Shown here one piece after another: positions 7,194 to 14,135 of a DNA stretch of 14,184 nt. The stretch comes from Dethiothermospora halolimnae. GTDB taxonomy: Bacteria > Bacillota > Clostridia > Tissierellales > VENL01. The notes below the pieces were generated by a model that worked only from the letters and a program-made list of their open reading frames with translations, did no database searches and had not been told where the DNA came from. Numbering within the stretch: position 1 is the stretch's first letter; every line of letters begins with the position of its first letter. Both the position numbers and the translations under genes were made by a program. The stretch spans positions 1 to 14,184 of the forward strand of contig NZ_JBAKFX010000076.1 of NCBI RefSeq assembly GCF_037577855.1. Reading direction: 5' to 3'.

Positions 7194-8651
7194 TTATTGT
7201 ATTTTTTTTAATTGTTCCATAACCATCTTTGTTATTAATTCGATATCAACATCTTTATTATCATTTTTCTTATTAATTTCTTGAGGGTTTATACCTAAAT
7301 CATTTACACCATAGGCCATTCTTCTTATATTTATAAGATTCATAGGAGTAACATTGTCAGATGTAGCACTGCCACCTATTGCTCCACAGCCTAATGTAAA
7401 TGATGGTGCTAAATTTGTACTAAGACCAACTGCCCCTTGAGATGATGGTGTATTTACTAAAAATCTAGATACAGGCTTCTTTAATGCAAATTCTCTTATT
7501 ATCTCTTCATTTTGTGAATGAATTGATAAAGTATGTCCAAGTCCACCATTTTCTAATAACTTAAAACATAGTTCACAACCTTCTTCCCAGTCCTTAACTG
7601 TATAGAAGCCTAAAAGAGCAGTTAATTTCTCTTTTGAGAAGGGATAATCTTCACCAACCCCTTTTTCTTCACATATTAAAACCTTCGTATTCTCTGGTAT
7701 ATCAATTCCAGCCATAGCCGCTATAGCCTCTGCTGTTTTTCCTACTATTTTAGGATTCATTCCTCCATTGGGTCTTTCCATAACCCTAACTACTTTTTCT
7801 AACTTCTTACCAGTTAAAAAGTAACCACCTTGATTTTTAAGCTCTCTTTTTACTTCATCTGATATACTTTCATCGGTAACTATTGATTGCTCTGAAGCAC
7901 ATATTGTCCCATTATCAAAGGTCTTACTTGCAAAGATTCTACTTATAGCCATCTTGATATCTGCACTTTCTTCTATATAAGCAGGCACATTTCCAGGACC
8001 AACTCCAAGGGCAGGGGTTCCAGAGCTGTAGGCTGATTTTACCATTGCTGATCCTCCTGTTGCTAATATAAGAGAAACATCTTTATGTTTCATAAGCTCC
8101 TGAGTTCCTTCCATAGTAAGCACTGTCATGCATCCTATAAGCTCCTTAGGTGCTCCCATCTCTTCAATAGCTTCTCTTAATATTTCGACTGTTTTTGCTA
8201 TACATTTCTTGGCACTTGGATGGGGACTAAATATTATTCCATTACCTGCTTTAAGGGATATTAGTGCTTTATATATTACAGTTGAAGTTGGATTTGTTGA
8301 TGGAACCAACCCTGCTATAACTCCAACCGGTGTTCCTATTTCTATTACCTTACTTTCTTTATCTTCATTTATTATCCCGATGGTTTTCATGTCTTTGATA
8401 GAGTTATAAACTCCCTCACTGGCTAGTTTATTTTTCTCTAATTTATCTCTCCATTTACCAAATCCTGTTTCTTCTGAAGCTAATTTGGCTAATGATTCTG
8501 ATGATTTCAGTGCACTTTTAGCCACATGTTTAACAGTTTTATCAATAGCCTCAGGTGTGAATTTAGCAAATTGACTCTGGGCCTTTTTTGCTTGTTTTAT
8601 TAAACTTCTAACCTCTTGAATAGAAAGTAGATCCTTATCTTCTAGTGACAA
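7194..8651 (-). CDS. eutE: CoA-acylating acetaldehyde dehydrogenase EutE
   Basis: EutE oxidises acetaldehyde to acetyl-CoA with NAD+ and CoA inside the compartment. The 485-residue protein has the aldehyde-dehydrogenase fold, with the Rossmann region around GVIAGLVPSTNPTSTVIYKA (110-129), LATGGSAMVKSAYSSGTPALG (196-216) and the catalytic cysteine Cys251 in FDNGTICASEQS. Unlike enterobacterial EutE, which carries a leader at its N-terminus, this enzyme starts almost directly in its catalytic domain. It ends with a Lys/Asn linker and an amphipathic helix (VDIELITKMVMEQLKKI, residues 468-484), which looks like a C-terminal encapsulation peptide. The start is TTG. EutM follows after 30 bases. Confidence 0.97.
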   Translation of the reverse strand: MSLEDKDLLSIQEVRSLIKQAKKAQSQFAKFTPEAIDKTVKHVAKSALKSSESLAKLASEETGFGKWRDKLEKNKLASEGVYNSIKDMKTIGIINEDKESKVIEIGTPVGVIAGLVPSTNPTSTVIYKALISLKAGNGIIFSPHPSAKKCIAKTVEILREAIEEMGAPKELIGCMTVLTMEGTQELMKHKDVSLILATGGSAMVKSAYSSGTPALGVGPGNVPAYIEESADIKMAISRIFASKTFDNGTICASEQSIVTDESISDEVKRELKNQGGYFLTGKKLEKVVRVMERPNGGMNPKIVGKTAEAIAAMAGIDIPENTKVLICEEKGVGEDYPFSKEKLTALLGFYTVKDWEEGCELCFKLLENGGLGHTLSIHSQNEEIIREFALKKPVSRFLVNTPSSQGAVGLSTNLAPSFTLGCGAIGGSATSDNVTPMNLINIRRMAYGVNDLGINPQEINKKNDNKDVDIELITKMVMEQLKKIQ

Positions 8652-8666
8652 TTTACTTTACCTCCT
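8649..8666 (-). promoter_or_regulatory. Ribosome site and TTG start of eutE inside the end of the preceding gene
   Basis: AGGAGGT (8666-8660) lies within the last codons of the EutK-like gene and is eight bases from a TTG at 8651-8649. The preceding stop TAA is at 8655-8653, so one base separates stop and start. No ATG occurs in the eutE frame until about codon 88, well inside the enzyme domain, so the TTG must be the start. The arrangement implies translational coupling of the two genes. Confidence 0.85.
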
Positions 8667-9249
8667 CTTTTGAACATTTTGTTAATGCATCTATTAATTG
8701 ATTTTTCTTAGCAAATTTTATTTGTTTTTTCTCTATGGATATGTTATCTACCATTCTAGCTATTTTTCTAAGATCTGTAACTTTCAAAGTTAACAGTTTA
8801 TCTTTATTTTTTATGTCTATTTTTTTGCCTTTATAATTTATAATCAATGATCTTTTATCTCTATTATGTGATTGATTTTCCTTTTTAACGTCTTTCTCTA
8901 TCTCTTTATCTGTATCTTCTTGCTTTTCTTTTTTTTCTATTTCTTTATTTTTTTCTTCTTTATCTTTGAAATTATTTTTTAAGTTTAATACATTTTCTAG
9001 TCCATAAGCTGTTCTAGCTATCACATCAACTGATACTACCTTTCCAACTTTATCAGCAGCAGTCGCTCCTGCATCTACTGAAGCCTTTACTGCTCCTATA
9101 TCACCGGTAATCATTATAGTTACTAGTCCACCTTTAGCATAATCAATACCCATAAGTTCGATATTTGCTGCCTTTAAAGATGCATTAGCAGCTTCAATTG
9201 CACCAACATATCCATAGGTCTCTATTAAACCTAATGCTTGTCCTTTCAT
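8653..9249 (-). CDS. BMC shell protein with charged linker and Rho_N/SAP-like C-terminal domain (EutK-like)
   Basis: Residues 1-89 are a complete single BMC (hexamer-type) domain: GLIETYGYVGAIEAANAS, then AKGGLVTIMITGDIGAV around the pore loop, and VGKVVSVDVIAR. Residues 90-134 are a Lys/Glu-rich, probably disordered linker. Residues 135-198 are a separate basic segment in which LKVTDLRKIARMV and, about 20 residues later, KKNQLIDALTK resemble the two helices of Rho N-terminal or SAP-like nucleic-acid-binding domains. Enterobacterial EutK likewise joins a BMC domain to a C-terminal helix-turn-helix-like domain, so this is probably its functional counterpart with a different tail. The tail assignment is by eye. 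GGTGAT lies just upstream of the ATG at 9249. Its stop is one base from the eutE start. Confidence 0.88.
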   Translation of the reverse strand: MKGQALGLIETYGYVGAIEAANASLKAANIELMGIDYAKGGLVTIMITGDIGAVKASVDAGATAADKVGKVVSVDVIARTAYGLENVLNLKNNFKDKEEKNKEIEKKEKQEDTDKEIEKDVKKENQSHNRDKRSLIINYKGKKIDIKNKDKLLTLKVTDLRKIARMVDNISIEKKQIKFAKKNQLIDALTKCSKEEVK

Positions 9250-9267
9250 TTAAATCACCATCTATTT

Positions 9268-9921
9268 TTAGTATTTAGTCGGATTATCAGCAACAAATTT
9301 AACAGCATCAGCAAAGGCATCACATGCTGCTTTACATGCTGATTGACTTCCTGTTAACAATCCTCCACCAAAGTTTGTTTCTGAAGGTGGTCCGAAAAAC
9401 TCAGACATTTTAACATTGGCTGCTTTCATTGCAGCATCTAGTCCATACATGGATTCGAGGGGAGGAGCAATTAGATATGCTATAGCTTCTCCTTCTTTTA
9501 TGCCTGCTTCTTTGGACAAATGAGTCCCTGTTCTAGAAACACAATGGGCAAAGTACACTATAGAATCATCATCATTGGCACTATAAAAACAAGCATCATT
9601 CTCTATAAAATCAACTGCAGCATCTAATCCACTTCTAACTTCTGCAGGACTTGGCCCTGAAATTATTCCTATACACTCTCCTGCTAGCTTAGTATTAGCA
9701 TTATCTGCACCACCGTAAAATGATGCTGAATATACAACCTTTATTTCTGCTTTTTTTGTAGCTTCATCTAAAGCTACATAAGTCACATCATCACAGTCAG
9801 TGGTAAGAATACCTATACTTCTATGGTCTGAATCTAGTTTGAATTCTTTAGCCATATCATCATTTACATTAGGAATAAGCTTTACACTTAATACACTGGC
9901 CTTTAATGGGTCATTTCTCAT
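9268..9921 (-). CDS. eutL: Trimeric microcompartment shell protein EutL
   Basis: EutL is a shell protein with two tandem BMC folds per chain that forms pseudohexameric trimers, with a central pore that can open or close in the known structures. The 217-residue protein is close to the usual size and matches the family throughout, for example SDHRSIGILTTDCDD near residues 31-45, ASFYGGADNANTKLAGE near 66-82, a second repeat beginning around 115, and FGPPSETNFGGGLLTGSQ near 176-193. I chose the ATG at 9921, since GGAGGGAG lies five bases upstream. A TTG at 9936 in the same frame is part of that ribosome-site stretch. It sits between the lyase genes and the EutK-like shell gene. Confidence 0.97.
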   Translation of the reverse strand: MRNDPLKASVLSVKLIPNVNDDMAKEFKLDSDHRSIGILTTDCDDVTYVALDEATKKAEIKVVYSASFYGGADNANTKLAGECIGIISGPSPAEVRSGLDAAVDFIENDACFYSANDDDSIVYFAHCVSRTGTHLSKEAGIKEGEAIAYLIAPPLESMYGLDAAMKAANVKMSEFFGPPSETNFGGGLLTGSQSACKAACDAFADAVKFVADNPTKY

Positions 9922-9940
9922 AATAACTCCCTCCAAAATA

Positions 9941-10825
9941 TTATAGTTTTAAATCTAGTCCACTGGCTTTTTGTTCTAACATTTTTTTAATTATATCCGA
10001 TATGTGGGCTCCTGCCTCAACCGCTGGAGTTCCTCCCTTATGAATATTTGAAATAACAGTTCTTCTTGACTCTGGCATCCCCACTTTACTTTTGTATGCC
10101 ATATAACAACTCATACTTTCAGCAGTGGCAAGTCCTGGTCTTTCTCCAATCAGTACAACTGTCACCTCTGGTTCTAATATCTCTGATACCATATCCATAG
10201 CTGGTACTCTACCATGTTTTACAAAAAATGGAGTGCCTACATCTATCCCATGGACATTTAACCCCTGGATAATTGCTGCTAATGTATCTTTAGCATTTGT
10301 TTCTATAGCTGTAGAACTTAGTCCATCAGATATATATATCTGAACCTGAGGTTTATGTTTACAGTTTTCTTTTATCTTATTAATTGCGTCTTCTCCAAAT
10401 TTCCTTCCTAAATCAGGTCTTGTAAGGTATTCGTCTTTATCTTTACACTGAGTGTCTATGCTAAGCCATCCCATTTCTTTTAAATACTCTTCTGAAACAT
10501 ATGTGAATACTGCATCCATAGCTACTGCATGATCTGCTCTAAATCTTAATAAACTCTCAGTTTTGTATCTGCTCCCTGTTCTTCCTACTCCTATTCTTGC
10601 CGGTGAATTTTCTTTTAATTTTAAATAGGCTTCCTTATTTTCTGGATTTTCAACTAACAATTGTTCCTTTATATCTACCTTTGTTATATCAGTTAGCTCT
10701 TCATCTCTTGTTAAGTCACACTGTAAATTATTGTTACATTCTTTTTTAGAGTCACCTTTTGTACCCATCTCATTTATAACTTGCTCTATTATGTCTTTTA
10801 ATTGGTTTTCTGAAACCACTTTCAT
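9941..10825 (-). CDS. eutC: Ethanolamine ammonia-lyase small subunit EutC
   Basis: EutC binds adenosylcobalamin together with EutB and completes the lyase. The protein has up to 294 residues. Family motifs are clear: ARIGVGRTGSRYKT at about 76-89, LLRFRADHAVA, VLIGERPGLATAESMS, and a C-terminal region with HKGGTPAVEAGAH. The first ~20 residues (SENQLKDIIEQVINEMG) form an amphipathic helix followed by an acidic, low-complexity linker of about 40 residues, the arrangement of encapsulation peptides on microcompartment cargo. The start is ambiguous: AGGAGG ends one base before the ATG at 10825 but seven bases before a GTG at 10819, so translation may begin at the GTG (292 residues). The coordinates give the outer limit. 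EutL follows 19 bases downstream. Confidence 0.97.
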   Translation of the reverse strand: MKVVSENQLKDIIEQVINEMGTKGDSKKECNNNLQCDLTRDEELTDITKVDIKEQLLVENPENKEAYLKLKENSPARIGVGRTGSRYKTESLLRFRADHAVAMDAVFTYVSEEYLKEMGWLSIDTQCKDKDEYLTRPDLGRKFGEDAINKIKENCKHKPQVQIYISDGLSSTAIETNAKDTLAAIIQGLNVHGIDVGTPFFVKHGRVPAMDMVSEILEPEVTVVLIGERPGLATAESMSCYMAYKSKVGMPESRRTVISNIHKGGTPAVEAGAHISDIIKKMLEQKASGLDLKL

Positions 10826-10833
10826 CCCTCCTT
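10817..10833 (-). promoter_or_regulatory. Ribosome site of eutC that favours a GTG start
   Basis: AAGGAGGG occupies 10833-10826 and touches the ATG at 10825-10823. The AGGAGG core is one base from that ATG but seven bases from the in-frame GTG at 10819-10817. A one-base spacing is poor for initiation, so the GTG two codons downstream is the better-spaced start. Only the first two residues of EutC are affected. Confidence 0.55.
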
Positions 10834-10848
10834 ATTTGGATAAAACTT

Positions 10849-12213
10849 TTATTTTATAAATATGGAAGCATCTCCCGCTCTTTTAGTTAGTTTTCCATTT
10901 TCATAAATTCCCATTTTCTCTAGCCACTGTTGGAATTCTTTGATTGGTTTTAGGTTTAATGTATCCCTTAATGTAGCTGCATCATGGTAACCTGTACATT
11001 GATAATTAAGCATTACATCATCACCATGGGGAATTCCAATAAAGTAATTACATCCAGCATTAGATAATAAAACTGATAAATTTTCTATGTCATTTTGATC
11101 TGCTTTCATATGGTTTGTATAACAAGCATCAACTCCCATTGGTATCCCTGTTAATTTACCCATAAAGTGATCTTCAAGACCTGCCCTTATAACCTGCTTA
11201 TTATCATATAAATATTCAGGACCAATAAAACCAACAACTGTATTTACTAAAAATGGATTGTATTTTTTAGCTAATCCATAGCATCTAGCTTCTAAAGTAA
11301 CTTGGTCCACGCCATGATGGGCATCTGCTGATAATTCTGAGCCTTGTCCAGTTTCAAAATACATAACATTTGGTCCTGTTGCGGTTCCCTCTTTAAGGAC
11401 TAAATCATTTGCTTCTTGTAATATGTCAGCAGTTACACCAAATGCTTCATTTCCTTTTTGAGTTCCTGCTATACTTTGAAATATAAGATCCGATGGTGCA
11501 CCTTTTTTTATTGCTTCCATCTGTGTTGTTACATGGGCTAATACACAGTTTTGAGTTGGTATCTCCCATTTTCTTTTGATATCTTCAAATAACTTTAATA
11601 CATTTGAAACACTATCAACAGTATCATTTACAGGATTAAGACCAACAACAGCATCTCCCACTCCATAACTTAAACCTTCATATGCTGAAATCAAAATTCC
11701 ATCTACACTATCAGTAGGGTGATTAGGCTGTAACCTAAAAGATAAGGTTCCCTCTTCCCCTATAGTGGTATTACAATGGGCTGTTATTTTTATTTTTTTA
11801 GACCCCTGTATAAGGTCTAGATTTGACATAAGCTTTGTTACTGCAGCAACTATCTCACTGGTAAGTCCCCTGCTAACTCTTTTTATATCTGCACCTGTAG
11901 TTTCACTTGATAATATCCATTCCCTAAGCTCTGATACAGTCCAGCTTTTAATTTCTCCATAGATTTTCTCATTCACTGCATCCTGAATAATCCTAGTTAC
12001 TTCGTCCTCTTCATAGGGGATAACTGGATTATTTCTTAAATCTTCAAGCTTTAAATTTCCTAATACCTCTTTAGCTGCAACCATTTCTGTTATAGATTCA
12101 GCAGAAATTTTAGCAAGATTATCACCTGACTTTTCTTCATTTGCTTTTGCCAACACTTCTTTTATATCTTTAAACTGATATACTGTTCCAAATAATTTAG
12201 TTTTTAATCTCAT
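10849..12213 (-). CDS. eutB: Ethanolamine ammonia-lyase large (catalytic) subunit EutB
   Basis: EutB forms the TIM-barrel catalytic subunit of the adenosylcobalamin-dependent lyase that converts ethanolamine to acetaldehyde and ammonia. With the ATG at 12213 the protein has 454 residues, beginning MRLKTKLFGTVYQFKD like known EutB. The active-site residues then fall at the numbers known from the enterobacterial enzyme: Arg160 (SFRLQP), Asn193 (GLNPVND), Glu287 (YFETGQG) and Asp362 (MGVDACYTNH). This numbering, and AGAGGTG six bases upstream, support this start over a GTG three codons earlier at 12222. No disruption is seen. EutB assembles with EutC, encoded 23 bases downstream, and is expected inside the microcompartment. 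Confidence 0.98.
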   Translation of the reverse strand: MRLKTKLFGTVYQFKDIKEVLAKANEEKSGDNLAKISAESITEMVAAKEVLGNLKLEDLRNNPVIPYEEDEVTRIIQDAVNEKIYGEIKSWTVSELREWILSSETTGADIKRVSRGLTSEIVAAVTKLMSNLDLIQGSKKIKITAHCNTTIGEEGTLSFRLQPNHPTDSVDGILISAYEGLSYGVGDAVVGLNPVNDTVDSVSNVLKLFEDIKRKWEIPTQNCVLAHVTTQMEAIKKGAPSDLIFQSIAGTQKGNEAFGVTADILQEANDLVLKEGTATGPNVMYFETGQGSELSADAHHGVDQVTLEARCYGLAKKYNPFLVNTVVGFIGPEYLYDNKQVIRAGLEDHFMGKLTGIPMGVDACYTNHMKADQNDIENLSVLLSNAGCNYFIGIPHGDDVMLNYQCTGYHDAATLRDTLNLKPIKEFQQWLEKMGIYENGKLTKRAGDASIFIK

Positions 12214-12232
12214 TATCTTCACCTCTTTATAT

Positions 12233-13666
12233 TTAATAACTAAATAACAATGTTTTAACCACTACAGGGACTACTTTACCATCAGCTAAAGGTTTACCAA
12301 TATCTATATAATCTCCATTTTCAACTTTAATAGAGTCTATACATACTACATCTTTTTTAAACTTAAGCTGAGTATTCAAGGTTTGTCCCAAAACCTTTGC
12401 CATATCCTTTTCTATTATTACTATCAATGGTGCATCTTGATTAATTATTTCTTTCATACCACTAATAATAGATCTTGAAAGTCTTTGTATTTCATCAAAA
12501 CTTGATTCTTTCACCCCCTTAAGGGCTAAAGCTACAAGTTGTTTTCCACTTTCTAAGTTAAACCACTTTAGCTTTTCAGATATGGTTTCACTAATATCCT
12601 TAAAAGATTTATTTTCATCTTCAGATGTTAACTTTAATATAGGTATATTTTTAATAGGTAAAACTTTATTGCTAACAGTTATTGTACTACCACTTATATC
12701 TGTAGTATGGGAACCTGCTCCAACCACTGTGGCGCTTATTGTCTCTAAGGATTTTATTAATTTTTTATCTTTAATCATTTGAGAATTATATATTGAGTTT
12801 CCCAATATTATACCTATATCTTGATATTTAAAAATATCCTCTGTATCGTTTTCTATTACACAGTCTGCCACTCCACCAGATAACGATATATAGTCTATAC
12901 TGTAATCCCTTCTTAAGTCATGGTCTGTTACCATCAGTTCAAGTTTTTCATCTTTAGGTTTACTTCCCACCACCTGTGATAATACATTTGCCATTTCATT
13001 TGTTATTTTTTCTATTTTTTCCTTATTAGCGACATCTCCGACATTTATATCTATCCCTATTTTTTCAGATAGTTTCTTAATTTTTTCCGATATATATGTG
13101 ATCTTACTATTAGCTTTATCTACTTTTATAAGTCTTCCTCCTATATCAAGACAAGACGTATCTATTACATCACCATTTTTAAAAACCGCAATATTAGTGG
13201 TTCCGCCACCAATATCGAGATTAGCAACTACACAACCTCTTTCCTTTGATATTACTGAAGCATTAGCTCCTTTTCCTGCAATAATCCCTTCTAAATCGGG
13301 CCCTGCTGTTGCAACAACAAACTCTCCAGCTAATCCACTTAGAGTATTTAAAACCTCCTGGGCATTCTCTTTTCTAGCCGTTTCTCCCGTTATTATTACT
13401 GCTCCTGTATCTACTAAATCCGCCTTAACATTAGCTTTTTTATACTCTTCTTCTATTATTTCTCTAACTTTTAGTCCGTCTATTTCTGTTAATGACCTTA
13501 AGGGAGTAAAATATATATCACTTCTATATATGATTTCTTTATCTACTATCTTTATTCTAGGTACTGATGTCATGGAAGCTGTGTTTTCTATTGTTATCTC
13601 GCTAAAAACTAACTGTGTTGTAGATGTTCCTATATCTATACCAACACTTAATATATCTTCCTTCAT
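12233..13666 (-). CDS. eutA: Ethanolamine ammonia-lyase reactivating factor EutA
   Basis: EutA is an ATP-dependent chaperone that removes damaged cobalamin from the EutBC lyase so that fresh adenosylcobalamin can bind. The 477-residue protein has the ASKHA (actin/Hsp70-like) nucleotide-binding pattern: VGIDIGTSTTQ at residues 8-18, LDIGGGTTN at about 150-158 and a further glycine motif LSGGVAD near 262-268. The length agrees with the family. I chose the ATG at 13666 because AAGGAGAGG lies directly upstream at optimal distance and the protein then begins MKEDILSVGIDIG. The frame stays open upstream to a GTG at 13762, but that stretch is the terminator and antiterminator RNA and is not coding. 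It is the first intact eut gene after the broken eutW, and 19 bases separate its stop from eutB. Expression is expected to depend on the leader terminator. Confidence 0.96.
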   Translation of the reverse strand: MKEDILSVGIDIGTSTTQLVFSEITIENTASMTSVPRIKIVDKEIIYRSDIYFTPLRSLTEIDGLKVREIIEEEYKKANVKADLVDTGAVIITGETARKENAQEVLNTLSGLAGEFVVATAGPDLEGIIAGKGANASVISKERGCVVANLDIGGGTTNIAVFKNGDVIDTSCLDIGGRLIKVDKANSKITYISEKIKKLSEKIGIDINVGDVANKEKIEKITNEMANVLSQVVGSKPKDEKLELMVTDHDLRRDYSIDYISLSGGVADCVIENDTEDIFKYQDIGIILGNSIYNSQMIKDKKLIKSLETISATVVGAGSHTTDISGSTITVSNKVLPIKNIPILKLTSEDENKSFKDISETISEKLKWFNLESGKQLVALALKGVKESSFDEIQRLSRSIISGMKEIINQDAPLIVIIEKDMAKVLGQTLNTQLKFKKDVVCIDSIKVENGDYIDIGKPLADGKVVPVVVKTLLFSY

Positions 13667-13688
13667 ATTATCCTCTCCTTTTAAAGAC

Positions 13689-13740
13689 AAAAACAAAAAG
13701 GCCAAAGAAAATATTCTAGCTTTAGAATATCTCTTTGGCC
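13689..13740 (-). terminator. Intrinsic terminator in the eutA leader (EutV-controlled attenuator)
   Basis: The 5' arm (13740-13723, starting GGCCAAAGA) pairs with the 3' arm (13718-13700, ending TCTTTGGCC) as 9 bp, a small 1x2 internal loop, then 8 bp, with a 4-base loop AAGC. It is followed by TTTTTGTTTTTG (13699-13688). It lies only about 22 bases upstream of the eutA start, so in the absence of antitermination it should block eutA and everything transcribed through it. Its first bases overlap the second ANTAR hairpin. Confidence 0.9.
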
Positions 13741-13775
13741 CCTTTGCCATACCTGAAAACACTCCATTGTGTTTT
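13736..13775 (-). promoter_or_regulatory. Tandem hexaloop hairpins, EutV (ANTAR) RNA recognition site in the eutA leader
   Basis: In the transcript, P1 is a 7-bp stem AAAACAC/GTGTTTT (arms 13775-13769 and 13762-13756) closing the six-base loop AATGGA. Six bases later P2 is a 4-bp stem TGGC/GCCA (13749-13746 and 13739-13736) closing the loop AAAGGG. Both loops have A at position 1 and G at position 4, the signature known for ANTAR-domain targets such as those of EutV. The 3' arm of P2 uses bases that also form the start of the terminator stem just downstream, so P2 and the terminator exclude each other. Phosphorylated EutV binding P1-P2 would be expected to stop terminator formation and allow eutA and later genes to be transcribed. 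The match was found by eye, and no folding energies were computed. Confidence 0.85.
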
Positions 13776-13777
13776 TA

Positions 13778-14059
13778 TTAATTTTTGAAATCAAAGACTA
13801 TTTTCGTTCCTGTATCTGCAGTATCTATATTTAAGTTTCCCTTCAGCTTATCTTCAACAATCCTTTCAACAATGCTAAGTCCTAAGCTTTCATCCCTAAC
13901 TAATTCTAAGTCAAAACCTACACCATTATCTATAACTGATATACTTGAATACATCGTTCCTTTTTGTATATATATATCAATACTTCCTTCTTTTTTGTCC
14001 TTAAATGCATGCTCTAATGAATTTTGAAGTAATTCATTTACTACAAGAGCTATAGATCC
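13778..14059 (-). pseudogene. eutW: 3' fragment of the ethanolamine sensor histidine kinase EutW, apparently truncated by the insertion sequence
   Basis: Reading leftwards from about 14059 to the TAA at 13778-13780 gives about 93 residues with the hallmarks of a histidine-kinase ATPase domain: an N box (ALVVNELLQNSLEHAF), a G1 box (DNGVGFD), and a G2-type box (SLGLSIVERIV), ending in VFDFKN. This pattern fits the HisKA_2-type kinases that include EutW, the partner of the RNA-binding regulator EutV. There is no start codon or sensor or phospho-acceptor region. The frame hits a TAG at 14060-14062, exactly where the insertion-sequence-like DNA begins. A full EutW would need several hundred more residues. 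Its position directly upstream of eutA matches clostridial eut clusters. The fragment is unlikely to be functional alone. Whether the 5' part survives on the far side of the element cannot be seen. Confidence 0.8.
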
Positions 14060-14066
14060 CTATATG

Positions 14067-14124
14067 TTAGGATAGTTGTCGTATAGAATATAAATAGTAT
14101 AATATAATTACGACAATAACCTAA
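14067..14124. repeat. Inverted repeat at the insertion-sequence end
   Basis: TTGTCGTA at 14076-14083 is matched perfectly by TACGACAA at 14109-14116. With a one-base bulge and one mismatch the match extends outward to TTAGG (14067-14071) and CCTAA (14120-14124), about 16 bases per arm, flanking a 25-base AT-only-but-two core. Each arm carries TTGTCG pointing into the core, so it could supply a -35 box in both directions. It may also be a transposase binding site or fold in RNA next to the ribosome site. The function is inferred. Confidence 0.6.
14076..14103 (+). promoter_or_regulatory. Promoter of the insertion sequence reading into the transposase
   Basis: TTGTCG (14076-14081) and a perfect TATAAT (14098-14103) are separated by 16 bases, giving a good sigma-A type promoter about 30 bases upstream of the transposase ATG. 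Its -35 box sits inside the left arm of an inverted repeat, so promoter use may be affected by a protein, possibly the transposase, that binds the repeat. Confidence 0.6.
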
Positions 14125-14135
14125 GGAGAATTGAT

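Noticed and set aside
8900..8985. Lys/Glu-rich low-complexity stretch in the EutK-like gene as a sign of a frameshift or misassembly
   Set aside because: The frame continues without interruption into a patterned C-terminal domain and stops right before eutE, as expected of a genuine linker.
10923..10929. GCCACTG on the + strand, resembling part of a cobalamin riboswitch B12 box
   Set aside because: It is inside the eutB coding region, lacks the rest of the box and any surrounding helices, and faces no gene. No cobalamin riboswitch was found in the window.
13667..13762. N-terminal extension of EutA by 32 residues from a GTG
   Set aside because: The stretch is occupied by the terminator and antiterminator RNA, and the conserved EutA start with a good ribosome site is at 13666.
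13098..13781. Long open frame on the + strand (227 codons) opposite eutA
   Set aside because: It lies wholly antisense to a clearly conserved gene and the leader RNA, has no ribosome site, and its sequence is the mirror of EutA codons. Similar shorter + strand frames across the window were rejected for the same reason.
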